Of a stretch of 50,614 bases of DNA, positions 40,686-49,989 are shown in pieces; position 1 is the first letter of the stretch, and every line of letters begins with the position of its first letter. A program made the translations under genes and the position numbers. The DNA is from CAILHX01 sp964511385 (lineage in GTDB: Bacteria > Pseudomonadota > Gammaproteobacteria > Burkholderiales > Methylophilaceae): assembly GCA_964511385.1 (NCBI GenBank), contig CAZEFE010000013.1, forward strand, positions 1-50,614, written 5' to 3'. Under the pieces are notes generated by a model. It saw only the letters and a program-made list of their open reading frames with translations. It was not told where the DNA came from and made no database searches.

Positions 40686-41837
40686 ATGATCAGCGACGGG
40701 GAAAGGCGCGTGACCACGCCGGCACACAACACCCTGCTGGCGCGGGTTGCGGCGTTGGCGCAGTCCGACCTGGCGCCGCAGGTGCATGCCATCGACCAGG
40801 ACGGCATCTACCCGGAAGCTTTCATGCGCAGCCTGGGCGCGGCGGGCGGCTATGGTGCCGCGGTGTCCGGGGCGGATGGCGGGCTGGACCTGGGGCTGGC
40901 CACGCAGATTGCGGTGACGGATGCCGTCGGCGCAGTGTGCGGCGCAACGGCGTTCCTCACCTGGTGCCAGAGCACCTGTGCTTGGTATTTGCGGCATTCC
41001 GCCAACGCGGCACTGCGCGAGCGCTACCTGCCTGCCATCACCCGCGGCGAGCAACTGGCCGGCACTGGCATGTCCAACACCATGAAGCATCTATGCGGCA
41101 TCGAGCCGATCAACCTCAAAGCCAAACGCCAGGATGGAGGTTATGTCGTCAACGGCATCCTGCCCTGGGTTTCCAATATCGGCGAGGACCATGTGTTCGG
41201 CGTGTCGGCCGCGCTGGAGGACGGCGGCTACGTCATGTTCCTGGCGCACGGTTCCATGGATGGCCTCAAGCTGGGCAAATGCCCGGCGTTCTCCGGGATG
41301 GAAGGCACGCGCACGTTCAATTGCCGCTTCAATAACGCTTTTGTCAGTGACGATGTTGTGATCGCCGCGCCGGAAGCCTTCCAGGCTTATATCCAGCGCA
41401 TCAAGCCGGGGTTCATCCTGGGGCAGCTGGGCATCGGTTTCGGCGTGATCGAAGGTTGCCTGCAAGTGATCACCGACGCGGCCAGGACGCATGGGCACGT
41501 CAACGGTTTTCTCGACGACCAGGCACCCGATCTCGACGCACACCTCGCTGCCGCGCGCCAGCGTGCCGCGCAACTGGCGGCAGCGGCAGACGCTGGCGAT
41601 GCCCCGGTGCTGGAAGTGCTGAAACTGCGCGCCGCGGCATCCGAACTCAGCCTGAGCGCCGCCAACGCCGCCCTGCTGCATGCCGGCGCCAAGGGTTACC
41701 TGATGGTGCATCCGGCGCAGCGTCGCCTGCGCGAGGCAATGTTTGTCGCCATTGTCACCCCGGCGCTGAAACACCTGAAGCGGGAAATCCATAACCTGGA
41801 ATCCAGCCTGCCGGAAGCAGGCCGCCTGGTCGCATGA
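40686..41837 (+). CDS. acyl-CoA dehydrogenase family flavoprotein (second)
   Basis: This is a 383-residue protein of the acyl-CoA dehydrogenase fold, distant from the one at 34861. Conserved parts include GAAVSGADGGLDLGLATQIA, the flavin-contact stretch TGMSNTMKHLCGIEPINLKA, and GYVVNGILPWVSNIGEDHVF. GEGVIEG-like FGVIEGCLQV and a C-terminal helical region follow. The ATG at 40686 has GAGGAG about 8-10 nt upstream. The last bases overlap the start of the following ATPase gene by 4 bp. It is probably a monooxygenase or dehydrogenase for the compound imported by the third ABC system. Confidence 0.83.
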   Translation: MISDGERRVTTPAHNTLLARVAALAQSDLAPQVHAIDQDGIYPEAFMRSLGAAGGYGAAVSGADGGLDLGLATQIAVTDAVGAVCGATAFLTWCQSTCAWYLRHSANAALRERYLPAITRGEQLAGTGMSNTMKHLCGIEPINLKAKRQDGGYVVNGILPWVSNIGEDHVFGVSAALEDGGYVMFLAHGSMDGLKLGKCPAFSGMEGTRTFNCRFNNAFVSDDVVIAAPEAFQAYIQRIKPGFILGQLGIGFGVIEGCLQVITDAARTHGHVNGFLDDQAPDLDAHLAAARQRAAQLAAAADAGDAPVLEVLKLRAAASELSLSAANAALLHAGAKGYLMVHPAQRRLREAMFVAIVTPALKHLKREIHNLESSLPEAGRLVA

Positions 41838-42658
41838 GTACGCCAGGGCAAGACGTGGTACTGCAGGCAAAACACATCACCCTGAGCTATGCGTCAGCCA
41901 GGACACCGGTGCTGGAGAACTTTTCGTTTGCGTTGCAGGCAGGGGAGATTGTTGCCCTGGTCGGCAAAAGCGGCGTCGGAAAATCCTCGCTGCTGCGCGT
42001 GCTGGCCGGCTTGCAGGGCACGACCAGGGGCGAAGTGCTGGTACATGGGGAAACGCTCACCGGCCCGCACCCGGAGTTGGCGTTCGTGTTCCAGAACCCT
42101 TGCCTGCTGCCCTGGCTCAACCTGGAGCAGAACGTGGCATTCGGCCTGGATTTCAAGCACCAGCCGGTATTGAGTGCCGACAACCGCCGGCAACGGGTGC
42201 GCGACGCCATTGCCGAAGTCGGTTTGAGCGCGGCGCTGCACCATCGAACCTCCGAATTATCCGGCGGCATGGCGCAACGCGCGGCTCTGGCGCGGGCACT
42301 GGCGCGCCAGCCCAGAATACTGCTGCTGGACGAACCGTTCAGCGCGCTCGACGAAGTCACCCGCGAAGACATGCAGCACCTGCTGCGCCGGGTGGTGCAG
42401 CGCCACGCGATGAGCGCGCTGATTGTCACCCATGACATTGATGAAGCATTGCTGCTGGCCGACCGCGTGCTGCTGCTGGGCGGCAGTCCGGGACGCCTGT
42501 TGGGCGAATGGCGGGTGGATATCCCCGAGCCCAGGGAGGAGGCCCTGCGCGAACTGGCCGAGCTGCGGATTTCCATCATGGAAACCTTGCGCCACCCTCC
42601 CGGCAGTTTTATTCCCGATGTTTCCTTATCACCTTCACTGTCTCTACAAGGAGTATGA
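41834..42658 (+). CDS. NitT/TauT-type ABC transporter ATPase (third)
   Basis: This is the ATPase of a third importer. It has 274 residues. Walker A is GKSGVGKSS (44-52), with Ser for the last Thr. The signature is LSGGMAQR, Walker B is ILLLDEP and the switch is IVTHDIDEA. It starts by ATGA overlap with the flavoenzyme gene and ends by overlap with a short ATG at 42655. The binding protein and permease follow, so the order is ATPase, receptor, permease. Confidence 0.93.
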   Translation: MSTPGQDVVLQAKHITLSYASARTPVLENFSFALQAGEIVALVGKSGVGKSSLLRVLAGLQGTTRGEVLVHGETLTGPHPELAFVFQNPCLLPWLNLEQNVAFGLDFKHQPVLSADNRRQRVRDAIAEVGLSAALHHRTSELSGGMAQRAALARALARQPRILLLDEPFSALDEVTREDMQHLLRRVVQRHAMSALIVTHDIDEALLLADRVLLLGGSPGRLLGEWRVDIPEPREEALRELAELRISIMETLRHPPGSFIPDVSLSPSLSLQGV

Positions 42659-42660
42659 CC

Positions 42661-43854
42661 ATGTCTCATGATCCGATCAATTCACGCCGCGAATTCCTGA
42701 AACTGAGCGCCATGCTGACCGCTGGCGGCGCTTTACCCTTGTTGCAATCGGGCCTGGCGCGGGCCGCCAGCGAGCCCAATGCACCGGTGCGCATCGGCTA
42801 TCTGCCGATCACCGATGCCACGCCGCTGCTGGTCGCCCACCAGAAAGGTTTTTACCAGGCCGAAGGACTGGAAGTGGAACAGCCCAAGCTGTTCCGCAGC
42901 TGGGCGCAGATCGTGGAGGCGTTCATTTCCGGCCAGGTCAACGTAGTGCACCTGCTGTCGCCGATTACCGTGTGGGCGCGTTACAGCAGCAAGGTGCCGG
43001 CGCGCGTGGTGGCATGGAACCACGTCGGCGGCTCGGCCCTGACCGTATCGCCCGAAATCAACAACATCAAGGATCTGGGCGGCAAAACCGTGGCCGTGCC
43101 GTTCTGGTATTCGATGCATAACGTCGTGCTGCAACACCTGTTCCAGCAGAACGGCCTGCAGGCCATCACCAAGGCACAGGCAACCCCGGCTGCAAATGAG
43201 GTCAAGCTGGTGGTGCTGGCGCCCTCCGACATGACGCCGGCGCTGGCGAACAAGCAGATCGCCGGCTTCATCGTCGCCGAACCGTTCAACGCCGGTGCCG
43301 AGTTGCTGAAAGTCGGCAAGGTGCTGCGCTTTACCGGCGACGTGTGGAAGAACCATGCTTGTTGCGTGGTGTTCATGAACGAGAGCGATCTCAACCAGCG
43401 CCCGGAGTGGTCGCAGAAGGTGGTCAACGGCATCGTCAAGGCGCAAGCCTGGGTGCAGGACAACCGCGCCGAAACCGCGCACCTGCTGGCCAAGGACGGC
43501 GTGGGCAAATACACCCCGCACGCCTACGAAACGCTGGCGCGGGTGCTGGAACCCGATGCCGCGCAAAGCAAGCTGTACCAGGCTTCCGGCGCGATCCGCC
43601 ACCCGGAATGGAAGGAAGAGCGCATCGACTTCCAGCCCTATCCATTCCCCACCTATACGGAAACCCTGGTCAAGCTGCTGAAGAACACCAGGGTCGAAGG
43701 CGATACCGCGTTCCTCAATGCGCTTGACCCGGCCTGGGTGGCGAAAGACCTGGTGGATGACCGCTTCGTGAAAAACTCCGTCCAGAAAGTGGGCGGATTG
43801 AAAACGTTCGGCTTCCCGGACAGTTTCACCCGTCAGGAAATCCTGGCAGGTTAA
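42661..43854 (+). CDS. ABC transporter substrate-binding protein with Tat signal (third)
   Basis: This periplasmic receptor of the NrtA/SsuA/TauA fold has 397 residues. A twin-arginine signal SRREFLKLSAMLTAGGALPL is followed by ARAAS. Motifs are VRIGYLPITDATPLLVAHQK, LFRSWAQIVEAFISGQVNVV, KTVAVPFWYSMHNVVLQHLF and FIVAEPFNAGAELLKVGKVL. The ATG at 42661 is chosen because AAGGAG lies 7 nt upstream. The ATG at 42655 is too close to it. Tat export suggests folding or a cofactor before export. The closest family members I recall bind nitrate-, bicarbonate- or taurine-like ligands. The true ligand is unknown. Confidence 0.92.
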   Translation: MSHDPINSRREFLKLSAMLTAGGALPLLQSGLARAASEPNAPVRIGYLPITDATPLLVAHQKGFYQAEGLEVEQPKLFRSWAQIVEAFISGQVNVVHLLSPITVWARYSSKVPARVVAWNHVGGSALTVSPEINNIKDLGGKTVAVPFWYSMHNVVLQHLFQQNGLQAITKAQATPAANEVKLVVLAPSDMTPALANKQIAGFIVAEPFNAGAELLKVGKVLRFTGDVWKNHACCVVFMNESDLNQRPEWSQKVVNGIVKAQAWVQDNRAETAHLLAKDGVGKYTPHAYETLARVLEPDAAQSKLYQASGAIRHPEWKEERIDFQPYPFPTYTETLVKLLKNTRVEGDTAFLNALDPAWVAKDLVDDRFVKNSVQKVGGLKTFGFPDSFTRQEILAG

Positions 43855-43856
43855 AC

Positions 43857-44636
43857 ATGGAGAAATACCGCCCCATTATTTCGCGTTATGCCGCGCAGAC
43901 GGCCCTCACCACCACCGGCCTGCTGGTGGTGGTCGTGGCTTGGGCCATCGGCGTCCATCTGCTGAAAGAGCAGGTGGCGCTGGCACAGATGCTGGAACCG
44001 GCCAACGCGTTGAACAGCCTGGTGAAACTGGCCGGTGACAACGCCTTGCTGCACCACATCGGTGCCAGCCTGCGGCGTGTTTTGGTGGGGTTATTGATTG
44101 CGCTCGCCATCGGCGTTCCGATCGGGATTGCCGTTGGCGTTTCCAAACGTTTCGAAGCGGCGACTGGCGGCGCCTTCCAGTTCCTGCGCATGATCTCCCC
44201 GCTGTCATGGATGCCGATTGCGGTGATGATCCTGGGCGTGGGCGATGCGCCGATTTATTTCCTGCTGTCGTTTGCCGCGGTGTGGCCTATCCTGCTCAAC
44301 ACCGCCGCCGGCGTGCGACATCTCGACAATAGCTGGCTGCAATTGGCCCGCAGCCTCAGCGCCACCCGGTCCGAACTGCTGCTCCAGGTCATCCTGCCCG
44401 GCATTGTCGGCCATATCCTCACCGGTGTCCGCCTTGCCATCGGCATCCTGTGGATCGTACTGGTACCGTGTGAAATGCTGGGCATCAACTCCGGCCTGGG
44501 TTATTTCATCCTCGATACGCGCGACCGCCTGGCTTATTCCGAACTGATGGCCGCCATTGTCATCATCGGCGCCATAGGTTTTACATTGGATTGGCTGGCC
44601 CGCGAGTTGCACCGCCGCTGGTCGGCCAGCGCATAA
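43857..44636 (+). CDS. NitT/TauT-type ABC transporter permease (third)
   Basis: This is the membrane channel of the third importer, 259 residues. It has membrane spans and the motifs RMISPLSWMPIAVMILGVGD and the EAA loop LARSLSATRSELLLQVILPG. It starts 2 bp after the receptor stop. It ends the operon, since a GC hairpin and an A/T-rich control region follow. Confidence 0.93.
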   Translation: MEKYRPIISRYAAQTALTTTGLLVVVVAWAIGVHLLKEQVALAQMLEPANALNSLVKLAGDNALLHHIGASLRRVLVGLLIALAIGVPIGIAVGVSKRFEAATGGAFQFLRMISPLSWMPIAVMILGVGDAPIYFLLSFAAVWPILLNTAAGVRHLDNSWLQLARSLSATRSELLLQVILPGIVGHILTGVRLAIGILWIVLVPCEMLGINSGLGYFILDTRDRLAYSELMAAIVIIGAIGFTLDWLARELHRRWSASA

Positions 44637-44640
44637 ATCC

Positions 44641-44661
44641 TGCGCGCCACGCCCGCGCGCA
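44641..44661 (+). terminator. GC hairpin after the third ABC permease
   Basis: TGCGCGC pairs with GCGCGCA 4 bp after the stop codon, followed by GGGCTTCTT. It is a weak intrinsic terminator candidate. Confidence 0.4.
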
Positions 44662-44675
44662 GGGCTTCTTAGCGC

Positions 44676-44746
44676 CTATTTATTCCGAAAATAGATATAT
44701 AAATAACAATTCATTCTTTTTACGCATATAAATGCTGTTTTATAGT
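44676..44746 (+). promoter_or_regulatory. control region of the second molbindin/fadL-type operon
   Basis: An inverted repeat CTATTT/AAATAG (44676-44694) lies in a very A/T-rich stretch, and a -10-like TATAGT is at 44741-44746 without a good -35. The palindrome is about 67 bp before the expected start, similar to the arrangement at 40009 and at 23779. A common activator is possible. Confidence 0.4.
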
Positions 44747-44782
44747 ACCTCCTGATTTTGATCCGCAAAGGGCAGGAACAGC

Positions 44783-45001
44783 ATGAGCATCCACGGCATT
44801 AACGCACGCAACCAATTTCCGGGGCGCATCAGCGCCATCAACTTTGGCGATGTGCTCTCCGAAGTGGATGTTGAGACTTCCGCAGGTACGGTGACCGCCG
44901 TGGTTGTCACCCAATCCCTCAACGAACTCGGCCTGCATGTCGGCAGCGACACCCTGGCGCTGTTCAAGGCAACCGGCGTATCCATCGCAAAAATTTTATA
45001 A
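44783..45001 (+). CDS. molbindin (single Mop domain), second copy
   Basis: This 72-residue Mop/TOBE domain protein contains NARNQFPGRISAINFGDVL, VETSAGTVTAVVVTQSLNE and LHVGSDTLALFKATGVSIA. It is clearly related to the molbindin at 27166 and to the tail of SsuB. It is predicted to oligomerise and bind an oxyanion in the cytosol. It is followed 31 bp later by the FadL-type channel. Confidence 0.9.
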   Translation: MSIHGINARNQFPGRISAINFGDVLSEVDVETSAGTVTAVVVTQSLNELGLHVGSDTLALFKATGVSIAKIL

Positions 45002-45032
45002 ATATGACATTCATCGCAGAAAAGGATTTTTC

Positions 45033-46307
45033 ATGAAACACCTCCGTCGCAGCCTGATCAGCGGCATCGTAGCCACTGCTTTTGCCACCCCGGCCTTCGC
45101 CACCAACGGCTATTTTTCCCATGGTTACGGCGTCAAGTCCCAAGGCATGGGCGGCGTGGGCGTTGCCCTGCCGCAAGACGCGCTGGCCGCGGCGACCAAC
45201 CCGGCCGGTATGGCGCTGGTGGGCGACCGTCTGGATCTGGGCCTGACCTGGTTCCGTCCCGACCGCGAAACGACGATTTCCGGCAACCCCGGCCCCGGCA
45301 TCAACGGCACCTTCAGCGGCAATGCCAGGGAGGATTTTTTCATCCCGGAATTCGGTTACAACAAAGTCATCAATGACCAGCTGACCCTGGGCGTCAGCGT
45401 TTACGGCAACGGCGGCATGAACACCTCCTACGAAAACGGCGGCATCCCCCTGCTCAATGGCGGCAACGGCATCAAGTCGGGCATCGATTACATCCAGTTG
45501 TTCGTGGCGCCGACCGTGACCTGGAAAATCACCCCCAGCCAATCGGTTGGCGTGGCCATCAACCTGGGCTACCAGCGCTTCAAGGCACAGGGCATCGAGA
45601 ATTTCACCGGCATCTCCGCTTCCGCGGCCAACGTGACCGGACTGGGGCATGACGACGCCTACGGCATCGGCCTGCATTTCGGCTGGATCGGCCAGGTGAC
45701 CGACACCATCACGCTGGGCGCGACTTACCAGACCAAGACCTATTTCGAGAAGTTCGACAAATACAAAGGCCTGTTTGCCGGTGAAGGCAACATGGATGCC
45801 CCCGCCACCGCCGCCATTGGCATTGCCGTGAAGGCAACGCCGCAACTGACACTGGCGTTTGACATCCAGCGCTACTTCTACAGCGACGTGGATTCCATCG
45901 GCAATACCCTGAGCCAGTGGAATGGCGCATTCTTCCCCGGCAACCTCGGTTCCAGCAGCGGTCCCGGCTTCGGCTGGCGCGACATCAACGCCTACAAGCT
46001 GGGCGCCAGTTATGCCGTGAACGACGCACTCACCGTGCGCGCCGGTTATGACCATGCGGAGCAGCCCATTCCCGGCACGGAAGCGCTGTTCAACACGCTG
46101 GCCCCCGGCGTGGTGCAGGACCACCTGACGCTGGGCGGCACCTACAAGCTGCCCAACAACAATGGCGAAGTGTCTTTCAGCTATGTGCATGCCTTCAGCA
46201 ATGATGTGGATGGCCCGGGCGCGATTCCGGCGGCATTCGGCGGCGGTAACGTGAACCTGAAAATGAAGCAGGACTCCTTCGGCATCGCTTACGGCTGGCA
46301 GTTATAA
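45033..46307 (+). CDS. FadL/TodX-type outer-membrane channel
   Basis: FadL-family barrels bring hydrophobic molecules across the outer membrane. The 424 residues start with a signal peptide (MKHLRRSLISGIVATAFATP, ending AFA). The mature N-terminus TNGYFSHGYGVKSQGMGGVG is typical of FadL, as are DALAAATNPAGMALVGDRLD and the terminal strands (GEVSFSYVHAFSNDVDG; FGIAYGWQL). An AAAGGA site precedes the ATG. In this context it may admit longer-chain or aromatic sulfonates or sulfate esters. A strong terminator follows. Confidence 0.92.
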   Translation: MKHLRRSLISGIVATAFATPAFATNGYFSHGYGVKSQGMGGVGVALPQDALAAATNPAGMALVGDRLDLGLTWFRPDRETTISGNPGPGINGTFSGNAREDFFIPEFGYNKVINDQLTLGVSVYGNGGMNTSYENGGIPLLNGGNGIKSGIDYIQLFVAPTVTWKITPSQSVGVAINLGYQRFKAQGIENFTGISASAANVTGLGHDDAYGIGLHFGWIGQVTDTITLGATYQTKTYFEKFDKYKGLFAGEGNMDAPATAAIGIAVKATPQLTLAFDIQRYFYSDVDSIGNTLSQWNGAFFPGNLGSSSGPGFGWRDINAYKLGASYAVNDALTVRAGYDHAEQPIPGTEALFNTLAPGVVQDHLTLGGTYKLPNNNGEVSFSYVHAFSNDVDGPGAIPAAFGGGNVNLKMKQDSFGIAYGWQL

Positions 46308-46319
46308 AGTTAGGCCGGC

Positions 46320-46354
46320 CCTGGCGAAACACCTCCCGCCAGGACCTTTTTTTT
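46320..46354 (+). terminator. intrinsic terminator after the FadL-type gene
   Basis: CCTGGCG pairs with CGCCAGG and eight T follow after ACC. It lies 13 bp after the stop codon and separates this operon from tusA. Confidence 0.88.
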
Positions 46355-46475
46355 GACCTCGACCGGCACAAGCATCAGCAGCGTCCGACGCATCAGGCTA
46401 GACTTGCCAACATGGAATGCACACAATGACTACCAAACAATGGCAATCAGGCTTTTACCTTGAGAAAGTGTCATC

Positions 46476-46742
46476 ATGAATACTGTTGTCAGCTTCGCCC
46501 CATTCCGGAACGATGACCATTTTGACCAGGAAATCGATGCCAGAGGCTTGAGTTGCCCGTTACCCGTACTCAACACAAAAGCTTCGGTGGAAAAACTGAA
46601 GCCGGGCGAAATCGTGAAAATCCTGACATCGGATAAAAGCTCACCTGATTTTTTTGAGTCCATGGTTCGCCAGACCGGACTCGAACTGTTGTCGTGGCAC
46701 CAGAACGACCGTGACTTCCTGTTCTTTTTAAGGAAATCCTGA
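46476..46742 (+). CDS. TusA-family sulfur carrier protein
   Basis: This is an 88-residue sulfur-relay protein. TusA-type proteins accept persulfide sulfur from cysteine desulfurases and pass it on. The motif DARGLSCPLPVLNTKASVEK carries the active cysteine C27 with the CPxP turn. The rest is a two-layer alpha/beta fold (GEIVKILTSDKSSPDFF, then a beta-strand end FLFFLRKS). An N-terminal extension of about 15 residues is present. It is followed by ald, 29 bp later. Confidence 0.9.
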   Translation: MNTVVSFAPFRNDDHFDQEIDARGLSCPLPVLNTKASVEKLKPGEIVKILTSDKSSPDFFESMVRQTGLELLSWHQNDRDFLFFLRKS

Positions 46743-46771
46743 CCCATCGGCGGCGGCAACAGGACCCTGAC

Positions 46772-47878
46772 ATGAATATCGGCATCCCCAGGGAAATCAA
46801 GGACCAGGAAGGCCGCGTCTCAATGACGCCCGCCAGCGTGCGCCAACTGGTCGACGCGGGACATGATGTGCTGGTGGAAACCGGCGCCGGGCTGGGTGCC
46901 GGTTTCCCCGACCGGGAATACGTCGAAGCCGGGGCCCGGCTTGGCAGTGCTGCGCAGGCATGGGACCGCGCGCTGGTGATCAAGGTCAAGGAACCGCTGG
47001 AAGCGGAATACGCTTTTTTGCGCGGGCAAATACTGTTCACCTACCTGCACCTGGCCGCCGCGCCGCTGGCGCTCACCCAAACCCTGCTGCAAAGCAACAC
47101 CACCGCCATCGCTTACGAAACGCTGGAAGACAGCCACGGCCATTTGCCGCTGCTGGCGCCCATGAGTGCCGTGGCCGGCAACGTGGCCGCGCTGATGGGC
47201 GCTTATTACCTGGCGCGCAACCACGGCGGCAGCGGCGTGCAATTGGGGCAGGTGTTGGGCGTACACCACGGCAAGGTGTTCATCATCGGCGACGGCGTGG
47301 TCGGCTGGCACGCTGCCCGCAGCGCCTACGGCCTCGGCGCCAACGTCGTGGTGGCGGGCCTCGACCCACGCAAGGGCGAGCGCATGCGGGCTGATATCGG
47401 CGAGCGGCTGGAGTTCGTCATTTCTTCCCCGGAAACCATTGCCCGGCACGCGCGCGAGGCTGACCTGCTGGTGGGCGCCGTGCTGCGCCCCGGAGCCCGC
47501 GCGCCGCATGTGGTGAGCGAAGAGGTAGTCAAAACCTTACGCCCGGGCTCCGTGATTGTTGACGTCAGCATCGACCAGGGCGGCTGCATCGAGACCTCCC
47601 GCCCAACCTCCCATTCCGACCCGGTCTACACCACCCACGGCATCACCCATTATTGCGTCACCAACATGCCGGGCGCTTACCCGCGGACATCGGCCCGCGC
47701 CTTGAGCGAAGCGGTACTGCCTTATGCCCTGCGCCTGACAAGCCAGGGGCTGCAAGCCTTGCGGGACGACGCCGGTTTTGGCAAGGCGCTGAATGTTTAC
47801 CAGGGCCACATCACCTACCGACCGGTAGCCGAATCGCTGGGGCTGCTTGAGCAGTTCCAGCCCGCCAGTTTTATTTAA
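46772..47878 (+). CDS. ald: alanine dehydrogenase
   Basis: This enzyme oxidises alanine to pyruvate and ammonia with NAD. The 368 residues match the family. Catalytic positions are R15 (DQEGRVSMTP), K73 (VIKVKEPLE) and H93 (LFTYLHLAA), and the NAD site is VFIIGDGVVGWHAARSAYGL. DVSIDQGGC holds the late catalytic aspartate and YCVTNMPGAYPRTSA is conserved. In this sulfur operon it could remove the alanine made by a cysteine desulfurase. It lies between tusA and cysK. Confidence 0.95.
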   Translation: MNIGIPREIKDQEGRVSMTPASVRQLVDAGHDVLVETGAGLGAGFPDREYVEAGARLGSAAQAWDRALVIKVKEPLEAEYAFLRGQILFTYLHLAAAPLALTQTLLQSNTTAIAYETLEDSHGHLPLLAPMSAVAGNVAALMGAYYLARNHGGSGVQLGQVLGVHHGKVFIIGDGVVGWHAARSAYGLGANVVVAGLDPRKGERMRADIGERLEFVISSPETIARHAREADLLVGAVLRPGARAPHVVSEEVVKTLRPGSVIVDVSIDQGGCIETSRPTSHSDPVYTTHGITHYCVTNMPGAYPRTSARALSEAVLPYALRLTSQGLQALRDDAGFGKALNVYQGHITYRPVAESLGLLEQFQPASFI

Positions 47879-47901
47879 GCTTATTTGACGAAAGGATCAC
47901 C

Positions 47902-48876
47902 ATGGCTATTTATCAGGACAACTCTCTTTCCATCGGCCACACCCCGCTGATCAAACTGAACCGCATCGGCTCGTGCCGGCCAGTGACCATTCTCGCCAAG
48001 ATCGAAGGCCGCAACCCGGCTTATTCGGTCAAATGCCGCATCGGCGCCGCTATGATCTGGGACGCGGAAAAACGCGGGTTGCTGGGGCCGGGCAAGGAAA
48101 TCGTCGAACCCACCAGCGGCAACACCGGTATTGCGCTGGCCTTCGTTGCCGCCGCGCGCGGCATCCCGATCACCCTCACCATGCCGGAAACCATGAGCAT
48201 CGAGCGCCGCAAGCTGCTGGTGGCCTACGGCGCCAAGCTGGTGCTGACCGAAGGTGCCAAGGGCATGAAGGGTGCCATCGCCAAGGCCGAGGAAATCGCC
48301 GCTTCCGACCCGGAGAAATACGTGCTGCTGCAGCAGTTCAAGAACCCGGCTAACCCGGCCATCCATGAAGCCACCACAGGCCCGGAAATCTGGGACGACA
48401 CCGAAGGCAACATCGATATTTTTGTCGCCGGCGTCGGCACCGGCGGCACCATTACCGGCGTGTCGCGCTACATCAAAAAAACCAAGGGCAAGGCCATTGT
48501 CACCGTGGCGGTGGAACCTTCCACCAGCCCGGTCATCAGCCAGACGCGCGCCGGCGAGGAAGTAAAACCCGCACCGCACAAAATACAGGGCATCGGCGCC
48601 GGCTTCGTGCCGGACAACCTCGACCTGTCCCTGGTGGACGAAGTCGAACAGATCAGCAACGAGGAAGCCGTGGAATTCGCGCGCCGCCTGGCGCGCGAAG
48701 AAGGCATCCTGTCCGGCATTTCCTCCGGTGCGGCGGTGGCTGCCGCCGTGCACCAGGCCAGGAAGCCGGAAAACGCCGGCAAGACCATCGTGGTCATCCT
48801 GCCCGATTCCGGCGAGCGCTATTTGAGTTCGGTACTGTTCGAGGGGCTGTTCGACGCACAAGGCATCGCGGCATGA
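47902..48876 (+). CDS. cysK: cysteine synthase A
   Basis: CysK makes cysteine from O-acetylserine and sulfide. The 324-residue PLP enzyme has K44 (NPAYSVKCRIGAAMIW) as Schiff base, the phosphate and substrate loop EPTSGNTGIALAF, and the glycine loop GVGTGGTITGVSRYIKK. GIGAGFVPDNLDLSLVDEV and GISSGAAVAAAVHQA follow. Its stop overlaps the serine acetyltransferase start by 4 bp (ATGA), giving balanced production of both. A GAAAGGA site precedes the ATG. Confidence 0.97.
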   Translation: MAIYQDNSLSIGHTPLIKLNRIGSCRPVTILAKIEGRNPAYSVKCRIGAAMIWDAEKRGLLGPGKEIVEPTSGNTGIALAFVAAARGIPITLTMPETMSIERRKLLVAYGAKLVLTEGAKGMKGAIAKAEEIAASDPEKYVLLQQFKNPANPAIHEATTGPEIWDDTEGNIDIFVAGVGTGGTITGVSRYIKKTKGKAIVTVAVEPSTSPVISQTRAGEEVKPAPHKIQGIGAGFVPDNLDLSLVDEVEQISNEEAVEFARRLAREEGILSGISSGAAVAAAVHQARKPENAGKTIVVILPDSGERYLSSVLFEGLFDAQGIAA

Positions 48877-49790
48877 GCAGCGCGCTGAAACTTGCCGGCG
48901 ATTCCGCCGTGCAAACCATGCAGCGCGAGATCGATTCCATCGTCGGCGAACTGCGCCGCATCCGCGTCGCCTCGCTGGAGAACCGCCATCGCCGCCACCG
49001 CCCGCCCAAGCTGCCGTCGCGCAAATCGCTGGTTGCCGTGGTGGAGGGCCTGTCTGCCGCGCTGTTTCCCAACCGGCTGGGCCCGCCCGGGCTGAACGAC
49101 GAAGGCATCGATTATTTCGTCGGGCATACCCTGGACGTTGCGCTGCGCGAACTGTGCGACCAGGTGGCGCGTGAACTGCGCTTTGCGGGAGAAGACGACA
49201 GTGACGCCGACACCCGCGCCTGCCACCTGGTGCGCGAGTTTGCAGGCAGCCTGCCCGGCATCCGCCTGCTGCTGGACAGCGACATCCGCGCCGCATTCGA
49301 AGGCGACCCGGCGGCGCGCAGTGCCGACGAAGTACTGGTGTGCTACCCCGGCATCACCGCCATCACCCATCACCGCATCGCCCACAGACTGCATCAACTG
49401 GGAGTGCCGCTGACGGCGCGCATCATTTCCGAAATCGCCCATTCCGCCACCGGCATCGACATCCATCCCGGCGCCGATATCGGGGAAAGTTTTTTCATCG
49501 ACCACGGCACCGGCGTGGTGATCGGCGAAACCAGCATCATCGGCAGACACGTGCGGGTGTACCAGGCCGTGACCCTGGGCGCCAAGCGCTTTGCGATGGA
49601 GGAAGACGGCACGCTGGTCAAGGGCAATGCCCGCCATCCCATTGTCGAAGACGACGTGGTGATCTACGCCGGTGCCACCATCTTGGGTCGCATCACCATC
49701 GGCAAAGGCTCCACGGTCGGCGGCAATGTCTGGCTGACGCACAGCATCCCGCCGGGCAGCGTTATTACCCAGCAGGCATCCCAGCAATAG
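48873..49790 (+). CDS. serine O-acetyltransferase (EpsC/SatA type)
   Basis: This enzyme makes O-acetylserine for CysK. The 305 residues include a long N-terminal helical domain (residues 1-190) typical of the plant/SatA-EpsC type. A left-handed beta-helix of hexapeptide repeats follows: GIDIHPGADIGESFFIDHGT, VIGETSIIGRHVRVYQAVTL, GNARHPIVEDDVVIYAGATI. It ends in QQASQQ rather than the Ile that fits CysK in the classical bienzyme complex, so complex formation may be weak. It is coupled to cysK by a 4-bp overlap and precedes the encapsulin gene. Confidence 0.95.
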   Translation: MSSALKLAGDSAVQTMQREIDSIVGELRRIRVASLENRHRRHRPPKLPSRKSLVAVVEGLSAALFPNRLGPPGLNDEGIDYFVGHTLDVALRELCDQVARELRFAGEDDSDADTRACHLVREFAGSLPGIRLLLDSDIRAAFEGDPAARSADEVLVCYPGITAITHHRIAHRLHQLGVPLTARIISEIAHSATGIDIHPGADIGESFFIDHGTGVVIGETSIIGRHVRVYQAVTLGAKRFAMEEDGTLVKGNARHPIVEDDVVIYAGATILGRITIGKGSTVGGNVWLTHSIPPGSVITQQASQQ

Positions 49791-49849
49791 CGCGCTTTAT
49801 GCGGACAAATTCCGTAATAACCAACAGCTATTAGCTTATAACCGAACGG

Positions 49850-49878
49850 TTGCCATGGCGTTGCGATTTGCGTACCAT
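49850..49878 (+). promoter_or_regulatory. promoter upstream of the encapsulin gene
   Basis: TTGCCA (5 of 6) and TACCAT (4 of 6) are separated by 17 bp, giving a start near 49885 and a leader of about 105 nt. TTATAACC at 49836-49843 and a similar ATAACC at 49817-49822 lie just upstream and could be activator half-sites. The leader carries a small CCGGT/ACCGG hairpin (49896-49910). Confidence 0.5.
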
Positions 49879-49989
49879 GGTCACCATAACGCCCACCGGT
49901 CTCAAACCGGAGGCCACACAATCAAGTCCTAGCAACGCGATCTGACCAGACCACTGGAGGGAAGCAGCAACCCTTACAGAGGAACCATC

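Noticed and set aside
49879..49989. SAM riboswitch or other riboswitch in the encapsulin leader
   Set aside because: The GGAGGGAAGCAGCAACCC stretch is superficially like part of a SAM-I aptamer, but the conserved junctions and kink-turn are missing and only one 5-bp hairpin is clear.
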